Source of the DNA: Thauera sp. JM12B12
GTDB lineage: Bacteria; Pseudomonadota; Gammaproteobacteria; Burkholderiales; Rhodocyclaceae
Length of the DNA stretch: 64,000 bases
Assembly: GCF_039614725.1 (NCBI RefSeq)
Contig: NZ_CP154859.1
Location: forward strand, 2,852,001-2,916,000
Reading direction: 5' to 3'
The notes under the pieces were generated by a model. It was not told the origin of the DNA, did not search any database, and saw nothing but the letters and a program-made list of their open reading frames with translations. Each line of letters opens with the position of its first letter. Position 1 is the stretch's first letter. Positions 44,211 through 53,158 of the stretch are shown piece by piece. Position numbers and translations under genes: made by a program.

Positions 44211-45194
44211 TCAAAAATGACACACCTGTGCCAGCGCATCGGCGGTCACGCCGAGGCGCCGGGCGAGCAGGTCATCGACCAGGGCCTGGGCGATGTCGAA
44301 GCCGGTCACGCGCTGCAGGCCGCGCCAGGCCGCCACGCCGTTGACCTCGATCACCTGTGCGCCGGCGGGCTGGCGGGCGTCGGGCACCAGATCCACCCCG
44401 GCGTAGTCCATGCCCAGGGCTGCGGCCGCGGCCTCGGCGAGCGCGGCCAGCCCGGGCGCGAGCGCGCACGGCGTGCAGCGCGCACCGCGCGCCACATTGC
44501 GGACCCAATGCGCGCTGACGCGCTTCATCGCCGCTCGCGCCCGTCCACCCACCACCAGCACCCGCCAGTCGAAGCCGGGTGAGGCCGGCGACTCGGGCTG
44601 GGGCACGAAGCGCTGCAGGTAGGCGAGGCCGCTCACCGACGACAGCGACGGCAGGGCCACGAAGTCGCCATCGACCGGCCCCAGCCGTCGCAGGCCCTTG
44701 CCCTGCGAGCCGAACATCGGCTTGAGTACCAGGCTGTGGCCCGCCGCGGCCTCGCGCATGACGATGCGCCGCGCCTGGGCCTCGTCCTCCAGCGCCCAGG
44801 CCGGCGGCGTGGGCACGCCGGCGCGCTGCAGCAGGAAGCTGGTCATCGCCTTGTCGACGCTGCGCTCGATGGCGCGCGCGTCGTTGTACACCGGCACGCC
44901 GAGCGCGCGCAGCGCATGCAGGATGCCCAGGCGCTTGGTGATCTGCTCCAGGCTGCCGCCGGCGATGCCGCGCACCAGCGCGGCGCACGGCAGGCCGCGG
45001 CCGAAGCCCGGGATCACCAGCCCGTGCGGCGATGCGGCGGTGTCGAAGCGGCAGTCGGCCAGATCGACGCAACGCCCCTCGAAGCCGCGCCGCGCCAGCG
45101 CCTGGCGCAGGCGCCGGGTGTGCCAGCCGGTCTCGTCGGTGAAGATCGCGACGCGGGCGAAGCCAGCCGGCGCACGCAGTCCGCCGTCCTGCAT
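44211..45194 (-). CDS. RimK-family ATP-grasp ligase (MptN-like)
   Basis: 327-residue ATP-grasp protein resembling tetrahydromethanopterin alpha-L-glutamate ligase and RimK. Nucleotide-binding segments are LVLKPMFGSQGKGLRRL and, near the end, DYAGVDLVPDAR followed by VIEVNGVAAWRGL with the metal-binding Glu and Asn. Such enzymes add glutamate to H4MPT or methylofuran; the acceptor here is unknown. It begins four bases after the mch stop and ends the six-gene minus-strand operon. Confidence 0.87.
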   Translation of the reverse strand: MQDGGLRAPAGFARVAIFTDETGWHTRRLRQALARRGFEGRCVDLADCRFDTAASPHGLVIPGFGRGLPCAALVRGIAGGSLEQITKRLGILHALRALGVPVYNDARAIERSVDKAMTSFLLQRAGVPTPPAWALEDEAQARRIVMREAAAGHSLVLKPMFGSQGKGLRRLGPVDGDFVALPSLSSVSGLAYLQRFVPQPESPASPGFDWRVLVVGGRARAAMKRVSAHWVRNVARGARCTPCALAPGLAALAEAAAAALGMDYAGVDLVPDARQPAGAQVIEVNGVAAWRGLQRVTGFDIAQALVDDLLARRLGVTADALAQVCHF

Positions 45195-45198
45195 CGGC

Positions 45199-46218
45199 TC
45201 AGGCCTCCAGCCACAGCCGGCGCAGCAGCGCCATGTCCAGCCCGCCCGCATGCCAGCTACGGCCGCTGTCGAGGTTGCTGACCCACACCTCGGCGGGCGC
45301 GAACAGGGCCGGGTCGATCTTGTAGAAGTCGTACTCGTAGTCGCGGAAGATGTCGGCGAAAGAGCGCCCGTAGTCGCGCGAATTCGACGAAGGCAGGCGC
45401 TGCGCCAGGTCGCGCGCGGCCTCGTCGCTGCCACGCACCTTCAGGTGCACCCGGCCGCCGTAGAGGATGGCGTCGTTGGTGCGGCCCATCGCCACACCGC
45501 CGTCCGGGCTGGGCGCCGGCAGCGCCGCCGCGGCATGCCCATCGACGATGTCGGCGAGCGCGAAGCCGAGCTCGTGGGCCTTGTGCAGCGCCACCTCCAG
45601 CACCCGCGCCACCACCTGGGTGGTGCCGGCGAGGCTGGTGGTGGGCGTCAGCACCAGGGTCAGGCCCTCGGGGGCGAGGCCGCAGTCGCGCAGCACCTTG
45701 TCGATGACGACCTGCGGCGGACGGCGGTCCACCTCGAGCACCAGCACGCCGGCATCGGCGGCGTCGCGGTAGCCGAGCTCGGCGAACAGGTCCTCGCGAC
45801 AGGCCAGCGCACGCGCCGGCCCGGAGCCGAGCGAGAAGAACTTCTTGCCGCCGGCCTCCTCCTTGCTCGCCGCCAGGCTCCAGCCGGCGTACTGGCTGGC
45901 CAGGCAGGCCAGCACCGGCTGCGCGCTGCTCACCTCGAGCCAGTCCGGCCAGCCCGCCTCCACCCGCGTGGCCAGGCGCACGCTGCCCAGGCCGCCCATG
46001 CAGATCTCGCCGATCAGCACCCCGGCGGCGACGCTGCCGCGCACGTCGATGCCGGCATCGACCAGGGTCACGCCGTTGTCGAGGCGCTCGACCGCGATGC
46101 CGAGCGCATCGGACGAGGCCAGCAGCCGCGCAACCATGGGCGCGGCCAGCCGATTCACGCTCAGTGCGCGTGTGGCCCCCGCCGGCGCGTTGTTCCTGCC
46201 TGCCCCGGCCGCGCTCAT
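45199..46218 (-). CDS. mch: Methenyl-H4MPT cyclohydrolase
   Basis: 339-residue Mch, which hydrolyses methenyl-H4MPT to formyl-H4MPT. Conserved segments are LSVNRLAAPMVARLLA, GVLIGEICMGGLGSV, FFSLGSGPARAL and GRSFADIFRDYEYDFYKIDP, and the length is normal. Its ATG overlaps the mtdB stop (ATGA). Confidence 0.97.
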   Translation of the reverse strand: MSAAGAGRNNAPAGATRALSVNRLAAPMVARLLASSDALGIAVERLDNGVTLVDAGIDVRGSVAAGVLIGEICMGGLGSVRLATRVEAGWPDWLEVSSAQPVLACLASQYAGWSLAASKEEAGGKKFFSLGSGPARALACREDLFAELGYRDAADAGVLVLEVDRRPPQVVIDKVLRDCGLAPEGLTLVLTPTTSLAGTTQVVARVLEVALHKAHELGFALADIVDGHAAAALPAPSPDGGVAMGRTNDAILYGGRVHLKVRGSDEAARDLAQRLPSSNSRDYGRSFADIFRDYEYDFYKIDPALFAPAEVWVSNLDSGRSWHAGGLDMALLRRLWLEA

Positions 46219-47120
46219 GACTTCTCCGCGAGCAGCTCGCGCGCCTTGGCGAAGGCCTCGCGAAAGCCCAGATAGAGCGGCTTGTCGGCCTCGCGCATCG
46301 CCACCAGCAGGCCGTTCTCGACCTGGTACTTGACGTTGCCGACCGCAAGCGCGCCGATGCCCACCGCGCGCGTGCCGGCGATCGGCTTGCCCTTGTCCAT
46401 CACGCCGACGCCGGCGATGCCCTCCGGCGGCACCGCGTTGACGTCGGCGGCGACCAGCAGCCGGGCGGCGCCCGCCACCTCGTCCGCGCTGGCCACCTGC
46501 ACGCCGGCCGCCGCCGTGGCGAGCACCACGTCAGCCGTGGCCAGCGCCGCGCGCCGGGCCTCGGCGCTGCCGGTACCGGCGCCGCGCAGCGCGCAGCCGA
46601 AGCGCGCCGCGGTCTCGGCAGCGGCCTTCTCGGCGTTGGCCTGGTCGCGATGGCTGGCCAGCGTCACCTGCGCGCCCAAGCCGGCGGCGAGCACGCCGGC
46701 GATGCGTCCGACGGTGCCGGTGCCGCCCAGGATCAGCACCTGCTTGCCGGCCAGACCGGTGCCGTGCGCGCTGCGCAGCAGCTGCTCGACACAGGCCACG
46801 AGCGCCGCGGCGGTGGTGTACGAGCCGCTCGGGTCGGCGATCACCGACACCTCGAAGGGCGGCACCATGGCCTTGCGCGCGGCCTCCAGCATGTCGGCGG
46901 CGAGCATCACGTCGCGGCCGCCGATGAAGATGCCGGTGGCCTTCACGCCCTTGGGGCCGCGCGAGAAGATCGCGTCCTGGGTGAGGCCGCCGATCTCGTC
47001 CAGGCTCACGCCGCAGTAGGGCACCACCACCTGGTAGCCGGCGTCGACCGCCATGTTGATGTCGAACGGGCTCATCTGCTTGCCCGGCGTGAACATGTGA
47101 AGAATGTAGCTTCGCTCCAT
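46215..47120 (-). CDS. mtdB: NAD(P)-dependent methylene-H4MPT dehydrogenase
   Basis: 301-residue MtdB that oxidises methylene-H4MPT to methenyl-H4MPT. ILHMFTPGKQMSPFDINMA is the family N-terminus, the Rossmann nucleotide loop is LILGGTGTVGRIAGVLAAG, and DVNAVPPEGIAGVGVMDKG follows. MtdB uses NAD or NADP; the sequence alone does not decide. It starts 45 bases after the beta-RFAP synthase stop, with GGAGGCGCTC upstream. Confidence 0.96.
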   Translation of the reverse strand: MERSYILHMFTPGKQMSPFDINMAVDAGYQVVVPYCGVSLDEIGGLTQDAIFSRGPKGVKATGIFIGGRDVMLAADMLEAARKAMVPPFEVSVIADPSGSYTTAAALVACVEQLLRSAHGTGLAGKQVLILGGTGTVGRIAGVLAAGLGAQVTLASHRDQANAEKAAAETAARFGCALRGAGTGSAEARRAALATADVVLATAAAGVQVASADEVAGAARLLVAADVNAVPPEGIAGVGVMDKGKPIAGTRAVGIGALAVGNVKYQVENGLLVAMREADKPLYLGFREAFAKARELLAEKS

Positions 47121-47165
47121 GAGCGCCTCCTCCCCTTGCGGAAAACCCGCCGTGCGCGCCGGCCT

Positions 47166-48218
47166 TCAGGCCTGCGCCGACCGATCCTTGTGGCTGCGGG
47201 TGCCGATGCGTGCGCCGCGGTTGTCGCCACCACACACGAGCAGCCGCAGCGCGGGGTCGATCGCAGCCTCCGCGCGCGCGCGCGCCACCAGGCCCTGCGC
47301 CACCTCGGCCGAAGGCAGGATGGCGAAGCCGGTCGGGCCCCAGGAACTCTGCCCCACGCCCGCGGGCCCTTGCGCACGCAGCCAGTCCATGCAGGCCGCG
47401 ACTGCCGCGCTGGTGTACATCGAGCCCCCCTGCGCGGGCGCAAAGTAATCGCCGATCTGGCCCTGGATGCGGCTGACGCCCTCGGCGAAGGGTTCGAAGC
47501 GCTGCTCGATCACCGCCGGCAGCACCTTGAGCAGCACCTGGTGACAGAGGTCCGCCGCGAGCTCGCGCGGAAAGGGCGCGAGCTGGTCCATCGCCGCGCG
47601 CTCGGCGGCGCCGCTGAGGCCGTCGATGCGCTCGTCGAGCACGAGCAACACCCGCCACGCGGCGGGGAAGTCCAGCCGCGCCAGCACAGGCGCCGGCGTG
47701 CCGCCGGGGCCGGGCCCCGCGTCGAGCAGCAGGCCGCCCTGGTCGAAGCCGGCGATGCCGACGCCCGAGCGTTCGCCACGCCCCAGCATCGCTGCCAGAC
47801 GGCGGGTGGGCAGGTCTAGCCCGTGCAGGCGACAGAACGCGCGCCCGAGCGCAAGCGCGAGCTGGGTGCCCGAGCCGAAGCCCGAGTGCGCGGGCGGCGC
47901 GCTGCGCAAGCGCACCCGCAGCGGCTGGTGCCGCCCGGTCTCGCGCTGCAGGGTGTCCACATGGCGCGCCAGCCGGCGCACCGCGTCGTGCTGTCCGGGA
48001 TCGTCCGACCACACCCGGGTCTCGCGCGCGAATGCAATCTCCAGCGCGGTGGGGAAGGCGTCGATCACCAGCCCGAGGCTGGCGAAGCGGCGGCCGATGC
48101 TTGCGTTGGGATCGAGGAAGCCGAGATGCAGCCGCGCCGGCGCGTCGACGTGCACCCAGGTCTCGTCGTCGGCGGCAAGGGCAAGTGAGTCGGCGGAATG
48201 GCGGGCGTCGAGGATCAT
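47166..48218 (-). CDS. mptG: Beta-ribofuranosylaminobenzene 5'-phosphate synthase
   Basis: 350-residue GHMP-kinase-like enzyme that condenses pABA with PRPP, releasing CO2, as the committed step of H4MPT synthesis. Characteristic segments are APARLHLGFLDPN, SGFGSGTQLALALG (the GHMP glycine loop), GIAGFDQGGLLLD and QSSWGPTGFAIL. The ATG at 48218 overlaps the CitG-like stop (ATGA); an upstream in-frame ATG at 48299 would overlap that gene by 85 bases and is less likely. Confidence 0.94.
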   Translation of the reverse strand: MILDARHSADSLALAADDETWVHVDAPARLHLGFLDPNASIGRRFASLGLVIDAFPTALEIAFARETRVWSDDPGQHDAVRRLARHVDTLQRETGRHQPLRVRLRSAPPAHSGFGSGTQLALALGRAFCRLHGLDLPTRRLAAMLGRGERSGVGIAGFDQGGLLLDAGPGPGGTPAPVLARLDFPAAWRVLLVLDERIDGLSGAAERAAMDQLAPFPRELAADLCHQVLLKVLPAVIEQRFEPFAEGVSRIQGQIGDYFAPAQGGSMYTSAAVAACMDWLRAQGPAGVGQSSWGPTGFAILPSAEVAQGLVARARAEAAIDPALRLLVCGGDNRGARIGTRSHKDRSAQA

Positions 48219-49249
48219 GGCGGGGTCGGAAACGGCAGGCTGCGGGCGTGCGCCGCGGATGGGTCCGGGCACGGCGATACCCTGCTCGTTAGCAAGCATC
48301 GTTCCAATACCTTGCGGTGCGTCTCGTCCGCTGCCACGGAGGCGAGCGCAGGCTCGAGCAGCGCCGCGATGAACAGGGTGCACACCGTCAGGTCGGCGCT
48401 GGTCCCGGGATTGAGCCCGCGCGCCTTGAGCGCATCGTCCCAGGCAGCGAACGCCTCACCCGCGGCTGCGGTCGGCTCCGCCGCCAGGCGTGTGCGCCAG
48501 GCCGCCGCCTCGGCCGACACCGCCCGGGCGGTCGCCTCGCCGTGCTTGCGCATGATGTGCGTGTCCGGATGGGTGGCGAGCCAGGCGAGATAGACGCGCT
48601 GCACGCGCTGCGCGAGCGGCTCGGCCGGGGTGCCGGGCGCCGCGCACGATGGCCCGGCGAAGGCGGCGAGTCCGAGCGCGAAGACGTCCGCATAGCCGCT
48701 GGCGTACTGGCGGGCGATGAGGTCGCGATCGGCCGCCAGCCGCATCGCCGCGACGAGGCCGACCTCGGGCTCGGCGCTCACGTCCTGCGCGGAAACCGTA
48801 CCGAGTCCGCCCGGGTTGGCGATGGCGATCGCACGATAGGCGGCGCGCGCATCGGCGACGTCGAGCGCCGCGAGCACGCGGCCGAGCGCTGCCTGCAGTC
48901 CGGCCGGCGACAGGCCCGGCGGCGCACACAGGGTTTCGTGAGCGCGCACCACAGGCGCGCACAGCAGCAGGATCCCCAGGTTGGTGTTGCACCCGGCCGC
49001 TGCCCGCGTCGCGCGCACGGCGGCCTCGAGCCGATCCCCCACGGCGGACGCCGCATCGAACAGCGGCGGCGCCGACACGCAGGCGCTGGCGAGGAACTGC
49101 TCCGCCTGCATGTCGTGGCCGGGCGCGGCAAGGCTCACGTTGCCCGGCTTGCGCACCGCCACGTCCAGCGTGCACGCCCACAGGAAGGCCAGGGCCGGGT
49201 CCGGCTGGCAAGGGCGGGGCTGCGGCGGGCGGCAATCCTTGATCGTCAT
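48215..49249 (-). CDS. CitG-like (triphosphoribosyl-dephospho-CoA synthase family) protein
   Basis: 344-residue all-helical protein of the CitG/MdcB family: AVRKPGNVSLAAPGHDM corresponds to the family KPG motif, with CNTNLGILLLCAPVV and ANPGGLGTV further on. CitG transfers triphosphoribosyl to dephospho-CoA. In C1 islands this family occurs without citrate lyase, so a nucleotide transfer in cofactor synthesis is more likely. It is linked on both sides by four-base ATGA overlaps to beta-RFAP synthase and the ATP-grasp protein. Confidence 0.82.
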   Translation of the reverse strand: MTIKDCRPPQPRPCQPDPALAFLWACTLDVAVRKPGNVSLAAPGHDMQAEQFLASACVSAPPLFDAASAVGDRLEAAVRATRAAAGCNTNLGILLLCAPVVRAHETLCAPPGLSPAGLQAALGRVLAALDVADARAAYRAIAIANPGGLGTVSAQDVSAEPEVGLVAAMRLAADRDLIARQYASGYADVFALGLAAFAGPSCAAPGTPAEPLAQRVQRVYLAWLATHPDTHIMRKHGEATARAVSAEAAAWRTRLAAEPTAAAGEAFAAWDDALKARGLNPGTSADLTVCTLFIAALLEPALASVAADETHRKVLERCLLTSRVSPCPDPSAAHARSLPFPTPP

Positions 49250-50433
49250 GGGCAGGCAGGGACCACGGCGGATTCGATGACGCCACGCACCGCGCGCCGC
49301 CGCGCGGCCAGCGCGGCACGTACGTCCGCCTCGGTCGCCGCGGTCGCGAACACGGTGCACAGCGGATCGCCCCACGCATGCCGCGTGCCAGGCCGCGGGA
49401 TGTCGCGGCAGCCGTCGTGCGCGAGCAGCCATGCCGCCACCGCTTCGTCGATACACCCGCGCCTGCGCGCGAACACGGTCTCGAAGCCGCGCAGACCTGC
49501 CGGTGGCGGCAGGCATTGCGGGGGTGCATGGCCCGCACAGGCGTCGAGATGGGCACGCATCAGCCCGCCGGCGACGGCATCGGCGAAGAGCTGGATCGCC
49601 GCCGTCGGACGCGGATTGAGCTCAAGCACCCAGGGCTGGCCCGTATCGTCGAGCAGGTAGTCGATGCCATTGAGGCCGACGAGGCCGAAGGCGTCGGCGA
49701 GGCACGCAGCGACCCGGGACAGTTCCGCCGCCACCGCAGGCGACACCGCCACCGGGCCGATGCCGCCGCGATAGACGAAGGGCCGGCCACCGAACGCGCG
49801 CACGATCTGGCGCGAATGCCCCACCACGGTGGCGGTGCCGCGCGCGGCGAGGAACAGGCAGGACAGCGCCGCACCCGCGAGCTCGCGCTGGAAATGACGC
49901 CCCGGCGACGGCCACCGGCTGTCGCCGCCGGCCATCGCCCCTGGCGCGCGCCGCACGTGCCAGCCCCCGCAGGCGTGGGCATCCTTAACCAGCCAGCCGC
50001 GCGGGTCCGCGGGGGCGTCGAGGCGGATCTCAGGATGCGCGATCGCGCACGCATCGAGCACCGCGTTGAAGGCCACCGGCGTGCGCACCCGGCGCACCGT
50101 CTGCGGCGTGTTGCCGAGTAGCGGCAGCACGCCCGCCGCCTCGGCGAGCAGGTCGAGCAGAGCCTCGAAACCGCTGCCGGCGACCCAGCCCGCGACGTCG
50201 CCACGCCTGCGCAGCGCGGCAAGCGCGGCGAGCAGGCGGCCACGGTCGAGGCGCAGGTCCGCGCCCCCCACCCTCGTGCAGTGCTCGGCCATGCGGACGG
50301 TATCGAGGTCGGCGAAGGCGTCGATCGCGATCGGCCGGCAGGCGCTGCGGCGTGCGCACTCGACGAGGCTGCGCGCCGAGGTGGCGACGAAGGCGATCGC
50401 CGGCGATGGGTCGGGACGGCAGGACAGGCTCAT
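49246..50433 (-). CDS. ATP-grasp protein of the H4MPT island
   Basis: 395-residue ATP-grasp protein. The N-terminal half is family-specific (PAIAFVATSARSLVECARR). ATP-grasp features are GWLVKDAHACGGWHV and, at the end of the domain, GIDYLLDDTGQPWVLELNPRPTA with the catalytic Glu/Asn. The last about 90 residues include ETVFARRRG. It is the first gene of the operon ATP-grasp, CitG-like, mptG, mtdB, mch, RimK ligase. A ligase step of H4MPT or methylofuran synthesis is inferred. It is divergent from xoxF, 293 bases apart. Confidence 0.83.
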   Translation of the reverse strand: MSLSCRPDPSPAIAFVATSARSLVECARRSACRPIAIDAFADLDTVRMAEHCTRVGGADLRLDRGRLLAALAALRRRGDVAGWVAGSGFEALLDLLAEAAGVLPLLGNTPQTVRRVRTPVAFNAVLDACAIAHPEIRLDAPADPRGWLVKDAHACGGWHVRRAPGAMAGGDSRWPSPGRHFQRELAGAALSCLFLAARGTATVVGHSRQIVRAFGGRPFVYRGGIGPVAVSPAVAAELSRVAACLADAFGLVGLNGIDYLLDDTGQPWVLELNPRPTAAIQLFADAVAGGLMRAHLDACAGHAPPQCLPPPAGLRGFETVFARRRGCIDEAVAAWLLAHDGCRDIPRPGTRHAWGDPLCTVFATAATEADVRAALAARRRAVRGVIESAVVPACP

Positions 50434-50500
50434 CGCGGCATTCTGCCACCCCGGCCCCGCACGGCGCTCGGCCGCCCACGTCGCGGCTCGTTCGCTGTCC

Positions 50501-50532
50501 CAAAAAGTAGCACCTGCCCCAGATTTAAGCAG
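50501..50532 (+). promoter_or_regulatory. Putative enhancer site for the AcoR-like activator (copy 2, xoxF)
   Basis: The segment repeats the element at 4108-4140: A-tract, GTAGCACCTGCCC (13 identical), then CAGATT-TAAGCA. It is about 68 bases upstream of the xoxF -24 GG, in the same orientation as copy 1. The difference in spacing (33 bases) is close to three helical turns. Confidence 0.7.
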
Positions 50533-50573
50533 CGTATGGCAGCCCGCCCGGCGCCACCGCTTCCTCAGGCGCC

Positions 50574-50589
50574 TGGCACAAGCTTTGCA
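50574..50589 (+). promoter_or_regulatory. Sigma-54 (-24/-12) promoter of xoxF
   Basis: TGGCACAAGCTTTGCA has GG at 50575-50576 and GC at 50587-50588 with exactly ten bases between, close to the consensus. The predicted transcript starts near 50600 and has a leader of about 127 bases. Confidence 0.85.
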
Positions 50590-50619
50590 TTGCCTTTGAC
50601 AGTTTCGGAGCACCCGAGA

Positions 50620-50643
50620 CCTGCCGGCGACGGCGGGCGTTTT
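50620..50643 (+). promoter_or_regulatory. Terminator-like hairpin in xoxF leader (attenuator candidate)
   Basis: A 7-bp stem (CCTGCCG with CGGCGGG, one G-U pair) closed by a GCGA tetraloop is followed by CG and four U residues, about 20 bases after the predicted start of transcription and 84 bases before the xoxF ATG. It has the shape of a weak intrinsic terminator inside the leader. Confidence 0.45.
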
Positions 50644-50726
50644 GCAGCTGCAGTCCTCGTGTGCCGCGGCGGGGAAGCTCGGTTGGCGCGGCAAGACACC
50701 AGAGTGTTTTCAGTGAGGAGACGACA

Positions 50727-52565
50727 ATGAAACAACCAGGGAAACCCGCCCGTCGCAGCCCCCAGTTGCTGGCCGCAGTCCTGCTGGCCCTGCCCGGACT
50801 CGCACTCGCAAACGCGGACCTCAAGAGCAAGATCGACAACCCGGGCAACTGGGCCGCGCAGGCGGGCGACTTCTTCAACCAGCGCTACAGCAAGCTCGAC
50901 CAGATCAACAAGGACAACGTCGGCAACATGCAGGTCGCGTGGACCTTCTCCACCGGCGTGCTGCGCGGTCATGAAGGTTCTCCGCTCGTCATCGACGGCA
51001 TGATGTACATCCACACCCCGTTCCCGAACAAGGTGTTCGCGGTCGACCTCGACACGCAGAAGATCGTCTGGCGCTACGAGCCGCGCCAGGATCCTTCGGT
51101 GATCGCGCAGATGTGCTGTGACACCGTGTATCGCGGCCTCGCCTATGCCGAAGGCAAGATCTTCCTGCAGCAGGCCGACAGCACGCTGGTCGCGCTCGAC
51201 GCCAAGGACGGCAAGGTACTGTGGAGCGTGGTGAACGGCGATCCCAAGCTCGGCGCGGTCAACACCAACGCCCCGCACGTATTCGGCGACAAGGTCATCA
51301 CCGGCATCTCCGGTGGCGAATGGGGCGTGCGCGGCTTCCTCGCCGCCTACGACATCAACACCGGCAAGCTGGCATGGAAGGGCTACAGCACCGGCCCCGA
51401 CGCCGAGATGCTGATGGACCCCGAGAAGACCATGACCTGGACCGACGGCGAGTTGAAGCCGGTGGGCAAGGACTCCTCGCTGAAGACCTGGCAGGGCGAC
51501 CAGTGGAAGATCGGCGGCGGCACGACCTGGGGCTGGTTCAGCTACGACCCGGCGCTCAACCTGGTCTACTACGGCACCGGCAACCCCTCGACCTGGAACC
51601 CCTCGCAGCGCCCCGGCGACAACAAGTGGTCAATGACGATCTTCGCCCGCGACCTCAACACCGGCGTCGCCAAGTGGGTGTATCAGATGACGCCGCACGA
51701 CGAATGGGACTTCGACGGCGTCAATGAAATGATCCTTGCCGACATCAAGGTCAAGGGCAAGGACACCAAGGCGCTGGTGCACTTCGACCGCAACGGCTTC
51801 GCCTACACGATGGATCGCACCAACGGCGCGCTGCTGGTGGCCGAGAAGTACGACCCGACGGTGAACTGGGCCTCGCATGTCGACATGAAGACCGGCCGCC
51901 CGCAGGTGGTCGCCGATTTCTCGACCTCGAAGCACACCAATCCCAAGCACGGCCCGGACGTCAACGTGAAGGGCATCTGCCCGGCGGCGCTCGGCACCAA
52001 GGACCAGCAGCCGGCCTCCTTCGATCCGAAGACCGGCCTGTTCTATGTGCCCACCAACCACGTGTGCATGGACTACGAGCCGTTCGAGGTGGACTACGTT
52101 GCCGGCCAGCCCTATGTCGGCGCCACCGTGTCGATGTTCCCGACTCCGAACAGCCATGGCGGGATGGGCAACTTCATCGCCTGGGACGCGGGTGAAGGCA
52201 AGATCGTCCAGTCCAAGCCCGAGAAGTTCTCGGTGTGGAGCGGCTCGCTCAATACCGCGGGCGGCATCTCCTGCTTCGGCACGCTGGAGGGCTACCTGAA
52301 GTGCGTCGATGCGAACGACATCAACAAGGAGCTGTACAGCTTCAAGACGCCGTCCGGGATCATCGGCAACGTATTCACCTATCTGCACAAGGGCAAGCAG
52401 TACATCGGCGTGTTCTCGGGCATCGGCGGCTGGGCCGGCATCGGCATGGCGGCCGGTCTGGAGAACGACACCGACGGCCTGGGCGCGGTGGGCGGCTATC
52501 GCGAGCTGCAGAACTACACCCAGCTTGGCGGTTCGCTGACCATCTTCGCGGTCCCCAGCCGCTGA
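50727..52565 (+). CDS. xoxF: Lanthanide-dependent PQQ methanol dehydrogenase XoxF
   Basis: 612-residue periplasmic quinoprotein with a signal peptide ending near residue 28 (ALALA). Signature features: the vicinal Cys pair in [16 protein letters not shown] with the metal-ligating Glu, [19 protein letters not shown] with the Asn ligand, and EWDFDGVNE at residues about 326-334. In the last motif Asp 328 is the catalytic base, and Asp 330, two residues on, is the extra lanthanide ligand that MxaF replaces with Ala. C-terminal segments ([27 protein letters not shown]) fit XoxF5-like enzymes. The ATG follows GTGAGGAG. A sigma-54 promoter and the shared enhancer element lie upstream; xoxG and xoxJ follow. 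Confidence 0.96.
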   Translation: MKQPGKPARRSPQLLAAVLLALPGLALANADLKSKIDNPGNWAAQAGDFFNQRYSKLDQINKDNVGNMQVAWTFSTGVLRGHEGSPLVIDGMMYIHTPFPNKVFAVDLDTQKIVWRYEPRQDPSVIAQMCCDTVYRGLAYAEGKIFLQQADSTLVALDAKDGKVLWSVVNGDPKLGAVNTNAPHVFGDKVITGISGGEWGVRGFLAAYDINTGKLAWKGYSTGPDAEMLMDPEKTMTWTDGELKPVGKDSSLKTWQGDQWKIGGGTTWGWFSYDPALNLVYYGTGNPSTWNPSQRPGDNKWSMTIFARDLNTGVAKWVYQMTPHDEWDFDGVNEMILADIKVKGKDTKALVHFDRNGFAYTMDRTNGALLVAEKYDPTVNWASHVDMKTGRPQVVADFSTSKHTNPKHGPDVNVKGICPAALGTKDQQPASFDPKTGLFYVPTNHVCMDYEPFEVDYVAGQPYVGATVSMFPTPNSHGGMGNFIAWDAGEGKIVQSKPEKFSVWSGSLNTAGGISCFGTLEGYLKCVDANDINKELYSFKTPSGIIGNVFTYLHKGKQYIGVFSGIGGWAGIGMAAGLENDTDGLGAVGGYRELQNYTQLGGSLTIFAVPSR

Positions 52566-52570
52566 GCGTC

Positions 52571-52606
52571 CCGTGGCCGGCACGGACGAACCCGCGCCGG
52601 CCACGG
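52571..52606 (+). other. Intercistronic stem-loop between xoxF and xoxG
   Basis: Perfect 11-bp arms at 52571-52581 (CCGTGGCCGGC) and 52596-52606 with a 14-base loop, starting six bases after the xoxF stop. No U-run follows. It could stabilise the 3' end of xoxF mRNA or reduce read-through, giving more XoxF than XoxG. Confidence 0.55.
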
Positions 52607-52709
52607 CGATCGAAGCTCGAGAGGCCCGAACCAGCAACACGCCCGCGCCTGCAAGGCGCAGACCGAGACCAGCGGGCCGCACGGAGCCCGCACCGAGGAG
52701 GAGTCCCTC

Positions 52710-53132
52710 ATGAAACACAGGCAGTTCGCCCTCGCATTCGCCTTTCTCTGCTTCGGCAGTGCGACCCAGGCCCAGGACGCTCAGGCCGCGGCCAAGTCCA
52801 GCGAGTCGGACAAGCCGCTCTACACCGTGGTGGACGGCTACAAGGTCGACGCCGACACGCTCCAGGGCTTCCGTACCTGGCGTGCGGCGGCATGCGATCG
52901 CTGCCATGGCGCCAACCAGGAAGGCATGGTCGGCCCCTCGCTGATCGAGCGCCTCAAGGTGCTGAGCAAGGAGGAGTTCGTCACCGTCGTGCGTGACGGC
53001 CGCCTGGAAAAGGGCATGCAGAGCTTCGGCAACGACCCGCGCGTGATGGACAACATCGACAAGCTCTATGCCTACCTCAAGGGGCGCTCGGACGGTGCGA
53101 TCACGCGCGCCCGCGTGAGCGCGATCGAATGA
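52710..53132 (+). CDS. xoxG: Cytochrome c, electron acceptor of XoxF (XoxG)
   Basis: 140-residue c-type cytochrome with a signal peptide (to about residue 22) and one haem site CDRCH near residue 63, with Met in GMQSFG as the likely sixth ligand. It accepts electrons from XoxF in the periplasm. It starts 144 bases after xoxF with a strong GAGGAGGAG Shine-Dalgarno. Low-potential cytochromes of this kind pair with lanthanide enzymes. Confidence 0.92.
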   Translation: MKHRQFALAFAFLCFGSATQAQDAQAAAKSSESDKPLYTVVDGYKVDADTLQGFRTWRAAACDRCHGANQEGMVGPSLIERLKVLSKEEFVTVVRDGRLEKGMQSFGNDPRVMDNIDKLYAYLKGRSDGAITRARVSAIE

Positions 53133-53158
53133 CGGCCGAACGCAGCCAAGGAGTTCCG

